This document shows positions 7,192 through 16,118 of a stretch of DNA of 64,000 bases, piece after piece. How positions within the stretch are numbered: the stretch's first letter is position 1; every line of letters starts with the position of its first letter. Source of the stretch: Dawidia cretensis (lineage in GTDB: Bacteria > Bacteroidota > Bacteroidia > Cytophagales > Cyclobacteriaceae); assembly GCF_018598175.1 (NCBI RefSeq), contig NZ_JAHESE010000005.1, positions 124,001 to 188,000 of the forward strand. Direction: 5' to 3'. The position numbers and the translations under genes were made by a program. A model generated the notes under the pieces. That model was not told the origin of the DNA. It ran no database searches and saw nothing but the letters and a program-made list of their open reading frames with translations.

Positions 7192-8670
7192 ATGAAAATC
7201 TCGTACACCATCCTGGCAGGTTTTTTTTCCATTTTGCTGCTGTTTGTAACCACGACGTTTATCAACTACCGGCAGTCTGAGCTGATCAATGAAAATAGTG
7301 AGGCGCTCACCCGGTCCAGCACGATCTTAAAACACAGCAACCGCTTTCAGCGAAATGTGCTGAACATGGTCAGCGGCTTGCGCGGGTATCTGCTGACGAA
7401 TGAGCCATTTTTCATTCAGGCGTATGACTCGGCCATGCACGAGAACGATGACATTCTGCACGAGCTTTCGGAGCTTATACCCGATAGTTCGGCACAAGGG
7501 AGCATGCTGGCCGGGATCAGCGCATTGAATTCACACTGGCTGGCAGAATTTGGCAAGCCATTGATCGAGGCCCGTCGGTTGGCGGGTGGCTCCGATAGCA
7601 GCATGGCGGCATTTAACAAGCTATACCGCGCCAAGATGGTGACAGGCATCGAGAAGAACATCAACCGGTCGCTGCAAAATAAGTTTCGGGAGTTCAGCAA
7701 CTACGAGTATGCCTCACGCGAAGAGCAACGGGCTGGGCTGACAGCGTCGATACAAAATACCAAACGGATTTCATTTTTTCTAACGATGTTTTCTATCATT
7801 GCCGGCATCAGCATCGCAGTCTTCCTGGCAAACTATATATCGTCGGGTGTGGTGAAGATGGTGCGCATGGCAGAAAGCATTTCGCAAGGGCACTACAAAG
7901 TCTCCATGCGGGCTACGGGCAAGGATGAGCTCAGCAGTCTGGCGCGTGCACTCAACCACATGGCGGGCGTGCTCGCCGAAAACATTTCGCTGTTGAAACG
8001 CAAGAACGACGAGCTCGATCAGTTCGCCTACATCGTCTCGCACGACTTGAAGGCGCCCCTGCGCGGCATTGACAACGTGGTGACGTGGATCGAGGAGGAT
8101 CATACTACCGAGCTTTCGCCCAAAGTGACCGAATACCTGGATTTGATCAAAGGCCGGATCAAGCGCGCCGAGAATTTGCTGAACGGTATTTTGTCGTACT
8201 CACGCGTAGGCCGCGAGCTGCAACAGCGCGAAACGGTTGATGTTAACCAGCTCATTGAAGAAGTGCGCGAGAGTCTTCCGCCACACTCGGGTATACAGCT
8301 GGAAGTACAAGCCGCGTTGCCGGTACTGCAAACCGAAAAGCTGCCGTTGCTCCAGGTATTTACAAACCTGATTACAAATGCGTATAAATATCATGACAAG
8401 CCCCAGGGTTATGTAAAGGTATATTTTCAACACCTGGGGCCGACATACGAATTTTACGTCGAAGACAACGGCCCCGGCATTGCGCAGGAGTATCACCGGA
8501 AGATCTTTACCATCTTTCAAACACTGGAAGAGCGTGATTCTTTCGAAAGCACCGGCGTGGGATTATCGATTGTGAAAAAGATACTGGACGATCGCAAGCT
8601 GTCGATTCGGGTACAGTCAGAACCGGGGCGGGGCGCTACGTTTATCTTTACGTGGCGTGCGAACGAATAG
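7192..8670 (+). CDS. Sensor histidine kinase: TM-CHASE3-TM-HAMP-HisKA-HATPase
   Basis: Inner-membrane kinase of 492 residues. A transmembrane helix at about 7-25 is followed by a periplasmic CHASE3 sensor (SGLRGYLLTNEPFF), a second helix at about 193-214, a HAMP linker (MAESISQGHY then KDELSSLARALNHMA), the DHp helix with H284 in SHDLKAPL, and the ATPase with N397 (NLITNAYKY), DNGPGI and GVGLSIV. I start at the ATG at 7192 so the hydrophobic helix is N-terminal; a longer frame from 7129 adds an implausible 21-residue tail. The receiver protein 190 bp downstream is the likely partner. It resembles Bacteroidota and cyanobacterial phytochrome-type DHp kinases paired with Rcp1-like receivers. Confidence 0.93.
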   Translation: MKISYTILAGFFSILLLFVTTTFINYRQSELINENSEALTRSSTILKHSNRFQRNVLNMVSGLRGYLLTNEPFFIQAYDSAMHENDDILHELSELIPDSSAQGSMLAGISALNSHWLAEFGKPLIEARRLAGGSDSSMAAFNKLYRAKMVTGIEKNINRSLQNKFREFSNYEYASREEQRAGLTASIQNTKRISFFLTMFSIIAGISIAVFLANYISSGVVKMVRMAESISQGHYKVSMRATGKDELSSLARALNHMAGVLAENISLLKRKNDELDQFAYIVSHDLKAPLRGIDNVVTWIEEDHTTELSPKVTEYLDLIKGRIKRAENLLNGILSYSRVGRELQQRETVDVNQLIEEVRESLPPHSGIQLEVQAALPVLQTEKLPLLQVFTNLITNAYKYHDKPQGYVKVYFQHLGPTYEFYVEDNGPGIAQEYHRKIFTIFQTLEERDSFESTGVGLSIVKKILDDRKLSIRVQSEPGRGATFIFTWRANE

Positions 8671-8761
8671 ATGTCGGAGACCGCGTCCATACGCATGCTG
8701 TTTCCCGCGCCGTTTATCAAATAACAATCGCCTTCATATGCGCGCAGGCGCCTTTTTTGGG

Positions 8762-8787
8762 AATTGCAAACACTATTTGCAATTTTT
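8762..8787 (+). terminator. AT-rich hairpin terminator after the histidine kinase
   Basis: AATTGCAAA pairs perfectly with TTTGCAATT across a 5-nt loop and is followed by three further T residues. It lies between the kinase and the receiver gene, so the receiver may need its own promoter or receive only partial read-through. Confidence 0.6.
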
Positions 8788-8857
8788 CGAGTCCCGTCGT
8801 GATCAATTATTTGGTAATTTTGTCATTTCGAAATGATTCCGTACGCTTGAGACCGGC

Positions 8858-9277
8858 ATGCTAAAAGTAATTCAAATCCTACTGGTAGAAGACGACAATC
8901 TCGACGTGATCGATGTCGGACGCACACTTGACAAGATGGCCATCCTGTATAAGATGGAAGTGGCCCGTAACGGCGAAGAAGCTGTGCGCATTCTCTCGGA
9001 AAAGACGGCTGCCGGAAGCGAGCTGCCCGACTTCATTATCCTGGATATAAACATGCCGAAGATGAATGGCTTCGAGTTCCTGGAGGCGTTGCGCAGCCGC
9101 GACGAATGGAAGGACCTGAAAGTATTTGTGCTCACCACCTCGGGTGAAAAGGAAGATCGTCAGGCAGCCAAAGATCTGGGCATCGCGGGCTACATCGTTA
9201 AGCCGTTGAAGCTGAACAATCCGGTGTCGAACGACGCCTTTAACCTGATGATCGATCTGATGAACATGCGCGGATAA
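8858..9277 (+). CDS. Single-domain response regulator (Rcp1-like)
   Basis: A 139-residue stand-alone receiver without output domain. The acidic pocket is E11-D12-D13, the phospho-acceptor is D63 in FIILDINMPKMNGFEF, the conserved Thr/Ser follows in VFVLTTSG, and the lysine is in GYIVKPLK. The extended loop after the third strand (EKTAAGSELPD) is typical of the Rcp1/CheY-like group that works with DHp kinases of the SHDLKAPL type. That is the type encoded immediately upstream, so a phosphotransfer pair is the simplest reading. It must act by protein contact or in a relay, as it has no DNA-binding domain. Confidence 0.93.
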   Translation: MLKVIQILLVEDDNLDVIDVGRTLDKMAILYKMEVARNGEEAVRILSEKTAAGSELPDFIILDINMPKMNGFEFLEALRSRDEWKDLKVFVLTTSGEKEDRQAAKDLGIAGYIVKPLKLNNPVSNDAFNLMIDLMNMRG

Positions 9278-9426
9278 ATCACCGCCGCCACCCAGGTATT
9301 ACCTCACTATTTAGAATCATTTTTGAAGATCACAATTCGGTAACGATTGTTTTGCCGAATGGTAACATCCTGCTTCCAACCCTATAGAATATTCACAATG
9401 CCGTAATTGCGGCTTGATACCTGTTT

Positions 9427-9460
9427 TTTGCTGTGCCTGTACCTTGTACACATAAATTTC
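9427..9460 (+). promoter_or_regulatory. Possible promoter of the PhoX-like lipoprotein gene
   Basis: TTTG at 9427-9430 and TAAATTTC at 9453-9460 match the Bacteroidota minus-33/minus-7 pair, with a 22-nt spacer (slightly long). A start near 9466 would leave a leader of about 14 nt. Confidence 0.4.
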
Positions 9461-9479
9461 AAAACCCACATACAGACAC

Positions 9480-10973
9480 ATGAAGAAATTATCTACACGA
9501 ATAGCATGCCTGGCACTGGCAGCTACTATGGCCCTGGCCTCTTGCGAGGGACCGGAAGGCGATGCAGGCGCAAAAGGTGATCAAGGCGACAAAGGAGATA
9601 AGGGTGACAAAGGCGACCAGGGCGAAGACTACCCCAGCGCTGTCGAGCTGAAAACACATTCCATCACACAGGACGTATTAATAAAGAAGCCCGGCTTCGA
9701 GAGCGTTGAAACCTACCCCCTCATCAGCAGCGAAGACCTGATCAGCGGCTTTACCTTTGGTGGTTCGGCTGACGGTTCAGGCCTGCTGAAGTTGAACAAC
9801 GGCTACAGCCTCCTCGTAAACCACGAAGACAATTTCTCGGTGTCCCGTATTTTCCTGGACGAAACATTCACCCCGGTATCGGGTGAATATATCCTGAACT
9901 CTACCGGTGGTCAGTGGAGACTTTGCTCGGCCACACTGGCTACGCCGGAAGTACACGGCTTTGGTCCGCTGTACCTCACGTGCGGTGAGTCCAGCGTAGA
10001 ATCGCGCACACACGCCCTGAACCCGTTCGCACAAGGAGCGCAAGCGGGACAATCACGTGAGCTTCCTGCCTTCGGTCGTTGGAACGCTGAACAAGCACTG
10101 CCCCTGCCGAAAACAGCTTTCCCGGGTAAAACCGTTATTATGATCGGTGACGATGACTCCGGTGCCGATGGTGGCCAGGTAGCCATGTATGTATCGAACA
10201 CCGTAGGTGATCTGGCGAATGGCAAGCTCTATGTGCTGCGCCGCAAAGACCTGGTAACGCGCGAGAAAGACATGAACGAAGAAGACGTCGTGGACGTTGA
10301 ATTTGTAGAGATCACAGGTCAGACAACCATGACCGGTGCTGAGATCAATGCAAAATCTACGGAGCTGAAATCTATCGCTTTCAACCGTGTAGAGGATATT
10401 GACTTCCGCAAAGACGGTGTAGGCCGCGATGTATACTTCAACGTAACGGGTAACAGCGCAAACACAGCTGACCGTTCGAAATACGGCCGTACATATCACA
10501 TCAAGCTGAGCGACACCAACCCCCTGGAAGGTACTCTGGAGCTGATCCTCGACGGCGATGACCGCGCCGGCAAAGCAAAAGACTATCAAGATGTCGACAA
10601 CATCCTGGTAACAAAAGACTATGTGTATATCCAGGAAGACCCGAACGGCTACGGCGACGAGGCACACGACTCGTATGTATACCAATACAACATCGCTACA
10701 AAAGAGCTGAAGCCGGTATTCGAGCTGAACCATTTCCGCACCGATGCGACGCTGTCTGCTAAATTTATGAGCGCCACCTCTGCAAAAGGTAGCTGGGAAT
10801 ACGGTTCATTCATCGACATCTCTGACATCATTGGTGTAGAAAATACTTTCCTGCTGTGCGTCCAAATGCACTCCTGGAAACTGCCGGCGTTCAGAAACCC
10901 TGACGGCGGTACCGTGCGTCCTGACGAAAATCAAGGTAGTATGATCGTTGTGGTCAAAGGCCTGCCGAGATAA
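9480..10973 (+). CDS. PhoX/DUF839-like lipoprotein with collagen-like linker
   Basis: Exported lipoprotein of 497 residues: the signal peptide ends in a lipobox with Cys22 (MALASC). A nine-triplet Gly-X-Y run at residues 24-50 acts as a spacer. The remainder reads as a beta-propeller related to PhoX-type calcium-dependent alkaline phosphatases: SLLVNHEDNFSVSRIF, FNRVEDIDFRKDG, YFNVTGNSANTADRS, the VDNILVTKDYVYIQEDPNG block and a late FMSATSA segment are where that family has its calcium- and phosphate-binding acidic residues. Activity cannot be claimed from this alone. A terminator follows, then a cytochrome c peroxidase, a pairing that suggests a shared envelope function. The family call is likely, the substrate unknown. 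Confidence 0.72.
   Translation: MKKLSTRIACLALAATMALASCEGPEGDAGAKGDQGDKGDKGDKGDQGEDYPSAVELKTHSITQDVLIKKPGFESVETYPLISSEDLISGFTFGGSADGSGLLKLNNGYSLLVNHEDNFSVSRIFLDETFTPVSGEYILNSTGGQWRLCSATLATPEVHGFGPLYLTCGESSVESRTHALNPFAQGAQAGQSRELPAFGRWNAEQALPLPKTAFPGKTVIMIGDDDSGADGGQVAMYVSNTVGDLANGKLYVLRRKDLVTREKDMNEEDVVDVEFVEITGQTTMTGAEINAKSTELKSIAFNRVEDIDFRKDGVGRDVYFNVTGNSANTADRSKYGRTYHIKLSDTNPLEGTLELILDGDDRAGKAKDYQDVDNILVTKDYVYIQEDPNGYGDEAHDSYVYQYNIATKELKPVFELNHFRTDATLSAKFMSATSAKGSWEYGSFIDISDIIGVENTFLLCVQMHSWKLPAFRNPDGGTVRPDENQGSMIVVVKGLPR
9549..9629 (+). repeat. Collagen-like Gly-X-Y repeat coding segment
   Basis: Nine consecutive Gly-X-Y triplets, mostly Gly-Asp-Lys or Gly-Asp-Gln, encoded by diverged 9-bp units. 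The acidic/basic alternation without proline at X makes a true triple helix uncertain; a flexible charged stalk between lipid anchor and propeller is the cautious reading. Confidence 0.85.
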
Positions 10974-10999
10974 TAATAGTTCATAAGATTTAGAAATCT

Positions 11000-11033
11000 G
11001 CTGCCCTGGTCATCTCGTCGGGGCAGCTTTTTT
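11000..11033 (+). terminator. Intrinsic terminator after the PhoX-like gene
   Basis: GCTGCCC pairs with GGGCAGC across a 14-nt loop, followed by six T residues. It separates the lipoprotein gene from the cytochrome c peroxidase gene, which therefore probably has its own promoter or relies on read-through. Confidence 0.85.
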
Positions 11034-11069
11034 GTTTTTAGAAAAGTACCTCAACCAAGTCCTCCTACG

Positions 11070-12950
11070 ATGAAGTATATGTTTCTGCGCCGTGCGTCCT
11101 TTCTGCTCGCGGCTTCTATCGGTATATTGGCCGCCTGTCAGCCCGCCGAAAAAGAGGTAGACCCGGTACAAGCCGTTCACCACTACCTTCAGTTACAAAC
11201 CGATACGCTCGATCAGCGGTTCCAGCAGCTTCAGCAGCGTGTGGAAGCACATGCGCCTGCTGCTGAGCTGCAACAATCGTTCGAGCAAGCGCGCGATCGA
11301 TACAAAAACATCGAGCCATTAATTGAGTTATATTTTCCCGTTTTTGCCGATGCTGTCAATGGGCCGGCAATTGACGAACAGGAGCCACACGAAGGTGGTA
11401 AAGTAAACTTTGCCACAGGTTTTCAGGTGATCGAAGAATATATATATCCCGTCGTCGACACCAGCGCTCAAACCGAGCTCGTCAAAGAGACGAGATTTCT
11501 GGCCGGCATGATCGGCCGCCTGCGCCAGCTCATATCGAACAATCAAATGACCGACCAGCACATCTTCCAGGCTATGCGCCTTGAGGTACTGCGCATCATG
11601 GCGTTAGGGGTTAGCGGCTTTGATTCGCCCGTAGCGCTGCGCTCGCTTCCTGAATCCGTCGAGGCGTTGCAAGGCATTGAGCACATCCTGAACTGCTTTG
11701 AGCAACAAGTGCCGGCCACCGAAGTAAAGGCGAATCTCGCCAGGGCATATACCTTTTTACAAAAGGATGTGAGCTTTAACGATTTCGACCGTGCCACTTT
11801 TTTCGCCGACATCATGACACCGTTGTCGAAATCACTGTATGCCTACCAGCAGACGTTGGGCATTGCCAATCGCCCGCTGATCTCCGCAATAGACATGAGC
11901 AAGGACAACTTTTTTGAAAAGGATATTTTTACCGCTGACTATTTTTCCAATCCCGACAATCGCCAGCCACAGCCGGAAGCTGCCCGACTTGGCAAGATGT
12001 TATTCTTTGATCCCATCCTTTCGGGCAATAATAAACGTTCTTGCGCTTCATGCCACCAGCCTGGCCGGGCCTTTACCGATGGTAGAGGCAAGAGCCTGGC
12101 TTTTGAAGGTAAGGGTGATGTTTCCCGAAATGCGCCCACGCTTATCAACGCGCTGTACCAACGCATGCTATTCTACGATTTGCGCACCATGTTCCTGGAA
12201 GACCAGGCGGCGGATGTAATGGCGAACGCCACCGAAATGCACGGCCACATCGACGAGGCGGTAATCAAGATTTCGAAGAGTGAAGAATATCAGGTACTAT
12301 TTAAAAAAGCGTACAACAAACCTGTCACCAATCGCACGATACAACTGGCGCTGGCGGCCTATATTCGCTCATTGTCGTCCATGAATTCCGGTTTTGACCG
12401 TTACATGCGCGGTGAGAAGACCGCCATGCCCGCGGAAGCTGTCGCGGGCTTTAACGTCTTCATGGGCAAAGCCAAATGTGCCACGTGCCATTTCATGCCG
12501 CTATTTAACGGCACGGTGCCGGCGCTCTATATGAAGTCAGAATCCGAGGTTCTCGGCGTACCGGCGAAACCAGACACAGCGCATGCGCAAGTGGATACCG
12601 ACCTGGGTAAGTTCAATACGTATCATGACGATCTGAACAAAAACGCCTTCAAGACACCCACCATCCGCAATGCAGGTCTCACCGGTCCGTACATGCACAA
12701 CGGTGTGTATACCTCACTTGAGCAAGTCATTGACTTCTACAACCGAGGCGGTGGCGCCGGTATCGGCATAGATCTGCCCAACCAGACGTTGCCGACCGAC
12801 AAGCTTGAGTTGACGGCCCAGGAGCAAAAGAACATCATTGCCTTTATTCACAGCCTGACCGACACGACCGGCCTCACAACGCCCCCGCGTCACCTGCCGG
12901 CATTTCAGGACGCGGCACTCAATGCGCGAAAAGTAGGCGGCGAGTATTAG
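11070..12950 (+). CDS. Di-haem cytochrome c peroxidase-like lipoprotein with N-terminal extension
   Basis: Exported protein of 626 residues: the signal peptide ends in a lipobox (GILAAC). Residues about 30-280 are all-helical (long Gln/Glu-rich helices, GFQVIEEYIYPVV) and loosely recall imelysin/EfeO-type iron-uptake domains, though I cannot confirm homology. Residues about 290-610 are a MauG/CcpA-type di-haem peroxidase with two haem motifs, C325-x-x-CH (CASCHQPGRAF) and C470-x-x-CH (CATCHFMPLF). The closing FKTPTIRNAGLTGPYMHNG, with a haem-ligand Met/His region, is usual for the family. It would reduce hydrogen peroxide or oxidise a partner in the periplasm. The fused layout is known among Bacteroidota peroxidases. 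Confidence 0.88.
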   Translation: MKYMFLRRASFLLAASIGILAACQPAEKEVDPVQAVHHYLQLQTDTLDQRFQQLQQRVEAHAPAAELQQSFEQARDRYKNIEPLIELYFPVFADAVNGPAIDEQEPHEGGKVNFATGFQVIEEYIYPVVDTSAQTELVKETRFLAGMIGRLRQLISNNQMTDQHIFQAMRLEVLRIMALGVSGFDSPVALRSLPESVEALQGIEHILNCFEQQVPATEVKANLARAYTFLQKDVSFNDFDRATFFADIMTPLSKSLYAYQQTLGIANRPLISAIDMSKDNFFEKDIFTADYFSNPDNRQPQPEAARLGKMLFFDPILSGNNKRSCASCHQPGRAFTDGRGKSLAFEGKGDVSRNAPTLINALYQRMLFYDLRTMFLEDQAADVMANATEMHGHIDEAVIKISKSEEYQVLFKKAYNKPVTNRTIQLALAAYIRSLSSMNSGFDRYMRGEKTAMPAEAVAGFNVFMGKAKCATCHFMPLFNGTVPALYMKSESEVLGVPAKPDTAHAQVDTDLGKFNTYHDDLNKNAFKTPTIRNAGLTGPYMHNGVYTSLEQVIDFYNRGGGAGIGIDLPNQTLPTDKLELTAQEQKNIIAFIHSLTDTTGLTTPPRHLPAFQDAALNARKVGGEY

Positions 12951-13278
12951 GGATCGGGCTCTGTAAGTTGACATTATATCCAGCCATCATGCCGGACCGG
13001 GCACATCATGCCGCAATATGCGCGGCACCACACGCTTTCATAAGTTTAGGTTGATCATCGTGACGATGTGTCCGGCACCGGGCATGAGGCAGTTAGGCTA
13101 CATTCATTTTTCAATGCTTGCCTCATGCCGGTTGTGGCTCCATGGGAAGAAAACAAGCGTACAAGCCGAAAGCGTCGACGGCTTTTCTGAAAATACCCAG
13201 GGTATGTGGGGAATGTAGTGCGACCGCCCTGGCGGAATAGTTTTTGGTAATTTTTTCCTCACATCAACGCTACACTTC
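12951..13278. other. 328-bp intergenic region with inverted repeats
   Basis: No reading frame here looks coding. The stretch contains a strong inverted repeat (listed separately). A second imperfect one lies just upstream: ATGCCGGACCGGGCACATC near 12989 opposite GATGTGTCCGGCACCGGGC near 13067. The last 60 bases are AT-rich and may contain the carbamoyltransferase promoter. Confidence 0.5.
13081..13129. repeat. 11-bp perfect inverted repeat (long-loop hairpin)
   Basis: GGCATGAGGCA at 13081-13091 is exactly mirrored by TGCCTCATGCC at 13119-13129 across a 27-nt AT-rich loop, and the stem can extend with CCGG on both sides past a one-base bulge. No T run follows, so a classical terminator is unlikely. 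An operator or an mRNA structure at the head of the glycan cluster is possible. Confidence 0.55.
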
Positions 13279-15060
13279 ATGTATATCCTGGGAATCAACG
13301 CTGTCTTTCACGACTCGTCTGCTGTATTGCTCCATGATGGGAAGCTCATCGCGGCGGCAGAAGACGAACGTTTTACGCATGTTAAACACGGTAAGCGCCC
13401 GGTGGCATTCACCACGTATGAGCTGCCGTTCCACGCCATCGACTATTGCCTGCGCGAGGCGGGCATTCATATCAACGATGTCGATCACATAGCCTACTCG
13501 TTCCAACCGAATCTGTTGTTGACGCGCGAACGGCGACAACAAAATAACATTACGCTGCCACTCCACCATCGTGGCGCGGCGCACGACAGCGAGTGGTTAT
13601 CGCCGTGGGATCCCTTGTTTCTGTCGTACATTTTGAATGCGCCTGAGCAGCTGCGCGATGGATGGCCCCATCATTTGCAAAAGCGCTTCCGCGGAGCGAA
13701 AGACATGGCTCCTCATTGGCATTACGTGGAGCACCATATATCCCACGCGGCGAGTGCGTTCCATCCTTCGCCGTTCAAACGCGCCGCGGTGATGACCATC
13801 GATGGTCGCGGCGAGCTTGCCACCACCGCGTATTACCACGGTGTAGACAACGAGCTCCGTGCCCTCGGTCAGGTCAATATGCCACATTCGCTGGGCTTAC
13901 TCTACGAACGAATGACCACTCATCTTGGCTTCTTACACTCGTCCGATGAGTATAAGGTCATGGCGCTGGCCTCGTATGGAAAACCGACTTTCGTCGAAGA
14001 GTTCCGTTCCATTATTGAAATCGGTCCGAAGGGACAATATACTATTGACAACGCCGACCTGACGGCACTGTTCGGTCCCGCGCGTGTAAAAGAAGATCCT
14101 TTTACCCAACATCATTTCGATGTTGCCCACTCAATGCAGAAAGTGCTGCAAGAGAAAGTATTGCTATTGGCCGAATGGCTGCAGGCGACCACGGGCGAAG
14201 AAAATCTCTGTATGGCCGGGGGCGTGGCGTTAAACTGCGTGCTGAATGCTTACCTGCGCGACTATGGCCCCTTCAAACGGAGCTGGGTGCAACCTGCGGC
14301 AGGCGATGCCGGCACCGCGCTGGGCGCGGCCCTTTGGGTAGACGTGCAGCAACGTAAGCCTGCGACACGAAACTTTACGATGGACCACGCTTACTGGGGG
14401 CCGGCGTATAGCGACGACGAGATTCAAAGGTTTCTTGACTGGGCCAAGGTACCCTATACACGCATGGAAAATGTGGCCGAAGAAACGGCTGCCATCCTGG
14501 CACAGGATAAGATCATCGGCTGGTTCCAGGGGCGCATGGAATTCGGTCCGCGTGCGTTGGGTAGCCGGTCCATTCTCGCCTCGCCGATCAGCGCGTCGAT
14601 GCAGGCACGTCTCAATGAAGTAAAAGACCGCGAAGACTTTCGCCCGGTGGCACCGGTAGTGATGGAAGAATATGCCGGCGAATGGTTTGACCATGCACAG
14701 ACATCGCCGTTCATGCTCTATGTATACCCGGTGAAAGAGGACAAGCGGGAGCAGATCCCTGCCGTGACACACGTCGACAACTCGGCGCGGATCCAAACGG
14801 TAAACCACGATCAACATCCGGAATATTATAACTTGTTAAAGGCATTCTATCAACTCACCGGGGTGCCGGTATTGGTCAATACATCTTTTAATACGTTGGG
14901 TAAACCGATCGTCTGCACACCGCGTGACGCCATTGAATGTTTTTGGAGCTCGCCGTTCGATGTGCTGGTGATCGGGTCTTTCCTCATCGAAAAGCAACGT
15001 GAGGCTCAGTCCTATGAAGCCGCGACGGAATATCTTTCCAACTTCTCGAGCACACGCTGA
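13279..15060 (+). CDS. NodU/CmcH-family carbamoyltransferase
   Basis: Transfers a carbamoyl group from carbamoyl phosphate, via carbamoyl adenylate, to a hydroxyl of a sugar or similar acceptor. The 593 residues match the two-domain NodU/TobZ layout. The Kae1-like N-terminal part opens ILGINAVFHDSSAVLLHDG, has AAEDERFTHVKHG, and contains the metal/ATP-site histidines in EHHISHAASAFHPSP. The C-terminal part has EFGPRALGSRSILASP and VKDREDFRPVAPVV. Its neighbours are heptose-nucleotide enzymes and glycosyltransferases, so the acceptor is probably a heptose or a glycan built from it. That is inference; NodU carbamoylates Nod factors and CmcH cephalosporins. Its 3' end overlaps the convergent GT9 gene by 49 bp. 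Confidence 0.95.
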   Translation: MYILGINAVFHDSSAVLLHDGKLIAAAEDERFTHVKHGKRPVAFTTYELPFHAIDYCLREAGIHINDVDHIAYSFQPNLLLTRERRQQNNITLPLHHRGAAHDSEWLSPWDPLFLSYILNAPEQLRDGWPHHLQKRFRGAKDMAPHWHYVEHHISHAASAFHPSPFKRAAVMTIDGRGELATTAYYHGVDNELRALGQVNMPHSLGLLYERMTTHLGFLHSSDEYKVMALASYGKPTFVEEFRSIIEIGPKGQYTIDNADLTALFGPARVKEDPFTQHHFDVAHSMQKVLQEKVLLLAEWLQATTGEENLCMAGGVALNCVLNAYLRDYGPFKRSWVQPAAGDAGTALGAALWVDVQQRKPATRNFTMDHAYWGPAYSDDEIQRFLDWAKVPYTRMENVAEETAAILAQDKIIGWFQGRMEFGPRALGSRSILASPISASMQARLNEVKDREDFRPVAPVVMEEYAGEWFDHAQTSPFMLYVYPVKEDKREQIPAVTHVDNSARIQTVNHDQHPEYYNLLKAFYQLTGVPVLVNTSFNTLGKPIVCTPRDAIECFWSSPFDVLVIGSFLIEKQREAQSYEAATEYLSNFSSTR

Positions 15061-16058
15061 GTGACCGCCATCGGATCGGCAGCTTCATCGAACGTCATGA
15101 CCTGGTGTTGCTGCCGGTCCAGCGGTGCCCACCGGCGCACGTCAGAGTGAGGCGAAAATAATACCAGGCTGGGCACGCGTAGCGCTGCGGCAATGTGTGA
15201 GACACCCGTGTCATTGCTGATCAGGAAAACCGCGTCACGAAGCAATGCGGCCAGCTCGCCGAGGCCTACATGCCCGGCGGCACGTACCAGGTTGATCGGC
15301 ACCTGACTCATCTGGCCGACTACTTCGTCGAGCAGCGTGCGTTCATCTTCCGAGCCGGTCAACACGACGGTATAGTCGTGGCGGATGAGCGCATCGCCGA
15401 CAAGGGCATAGTTTGCTGCCGGCCAGCGGCGTCGCACATCGCGTGCCCCGGCATGCAGACAGATGTAGCGGGTTTTGGCTGGCAGCGCCAGCGTTTTACG
15501 GAGGTCGTGATAATTTTGTTCCTCGTCGGGAAGGATTGGGAATTCCAGGTCTATGCCATGACGGCGGATGCCCAGCGCATCGACGAGTTTCAGAAAGCGT
15601 GTGATCTCGTGATCGGTATCGGGTGAAACCGGAAAGAGTGCGCAGTCATCGTGAAAGTCCAGGTCGCGCCGCAGTCCGGCGGTATACCGCGCGTTGAAGA
15701 GTGAGCATAGCGCATTGGTCACGGCGCCATTGCCTTGCATCTGCAGCACGAGATCAAACGAACGCTGCTGCATGGCCGATAAAAAATCGACCGCCTTTAC
15801 GGCGTCGAAGGGTTGTTCCGGTAAGCCGGGCAATCCTGGTGCGACAATATGCTCGTCGAAATAGTGTGCGAATCGCTGCACAAAGGCCTGTTGCCACGGC
15901 AAGCCGATCAGGGTGATGGATGCTTGCGGAAAAGCTTTGCGTATAGCCCGCACCGTGGGAATAATGCAAAGCATGTCGCCGACATACAAGGAGCGGAAGA
16001 TGGCAATTTTTTGAATGTTATGGAATGGTGATGCGGGGGAGGATGCTGTAGACGTCAT
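15012..16058 (-). CDS. Glycosyltransferase family 9 (heptosyltransferase-like)
   Basis: A GT-B enzyme of 348 residues related to ADP-heptose:LPS heptosyltransferases (WaaC/WaaF/WaaQ). The N-terminal FRSLYVGDMLCIIPTVRAIR is the usual opening of the acceptor domain. The donor domain shows CLHAGARDVRRRWP and ISNDTGVSHIAAALRVPSLVLF, where the family binds the nucleotide-sugar diphosphate. It stands alone on the minus strand, convergent with the carbamoyltransferase (49-bp coding overlap) and divergent from the GT2 gene. With HldE and GmhB encoded nearby, ADP-heptose is the likely donor; the acceptor is unknown. Confidence 0.9.
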   Translation of the reverse strand: MTSTASSPASPFHNIQKIAIFRSLYVGDMLCIIPTVRAIRKAFPQASITLIGLPWQQAFVQRFAHYFDEHIVAPGLPGLPEQPFDAVKAVDFLSAMQQRSFDLVLQMQGNGAVTNALCSLFNARYTAGLRRDLDFHDDCALFPVSPDTDHEITRFLKLVDALGIRRHGIDLEFPILPDEEQNYHDLRKTLALPAKTRYICLHAGARDVRRRWPAANYALVGDALIRHDYTVVLTGSEDERTLLDEVVGQMSQVPINLVRAAGHVGLGELAALLRDAVFLISNDTGVSHIAAALRVPSLVLFSPHSDVRRWAPLDRQQHQVMTFDEAADPMAVTQRVLEKLERYSVAAS

Positions 16059-16118
16059 ATTCCGGGAGCCTCTAATTTAATGCCTGGCTTCGGCACAGAT
16101 TTTTTTTAAAATAGACAT

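Noticed and set aside
9305-9400. ATTCGG/CCGAAT hairpin near 9335 as a terminator of the receiver gene
   Set aside because: The stem is only six pairs with a 14-nt loop and is not followed by a T run.
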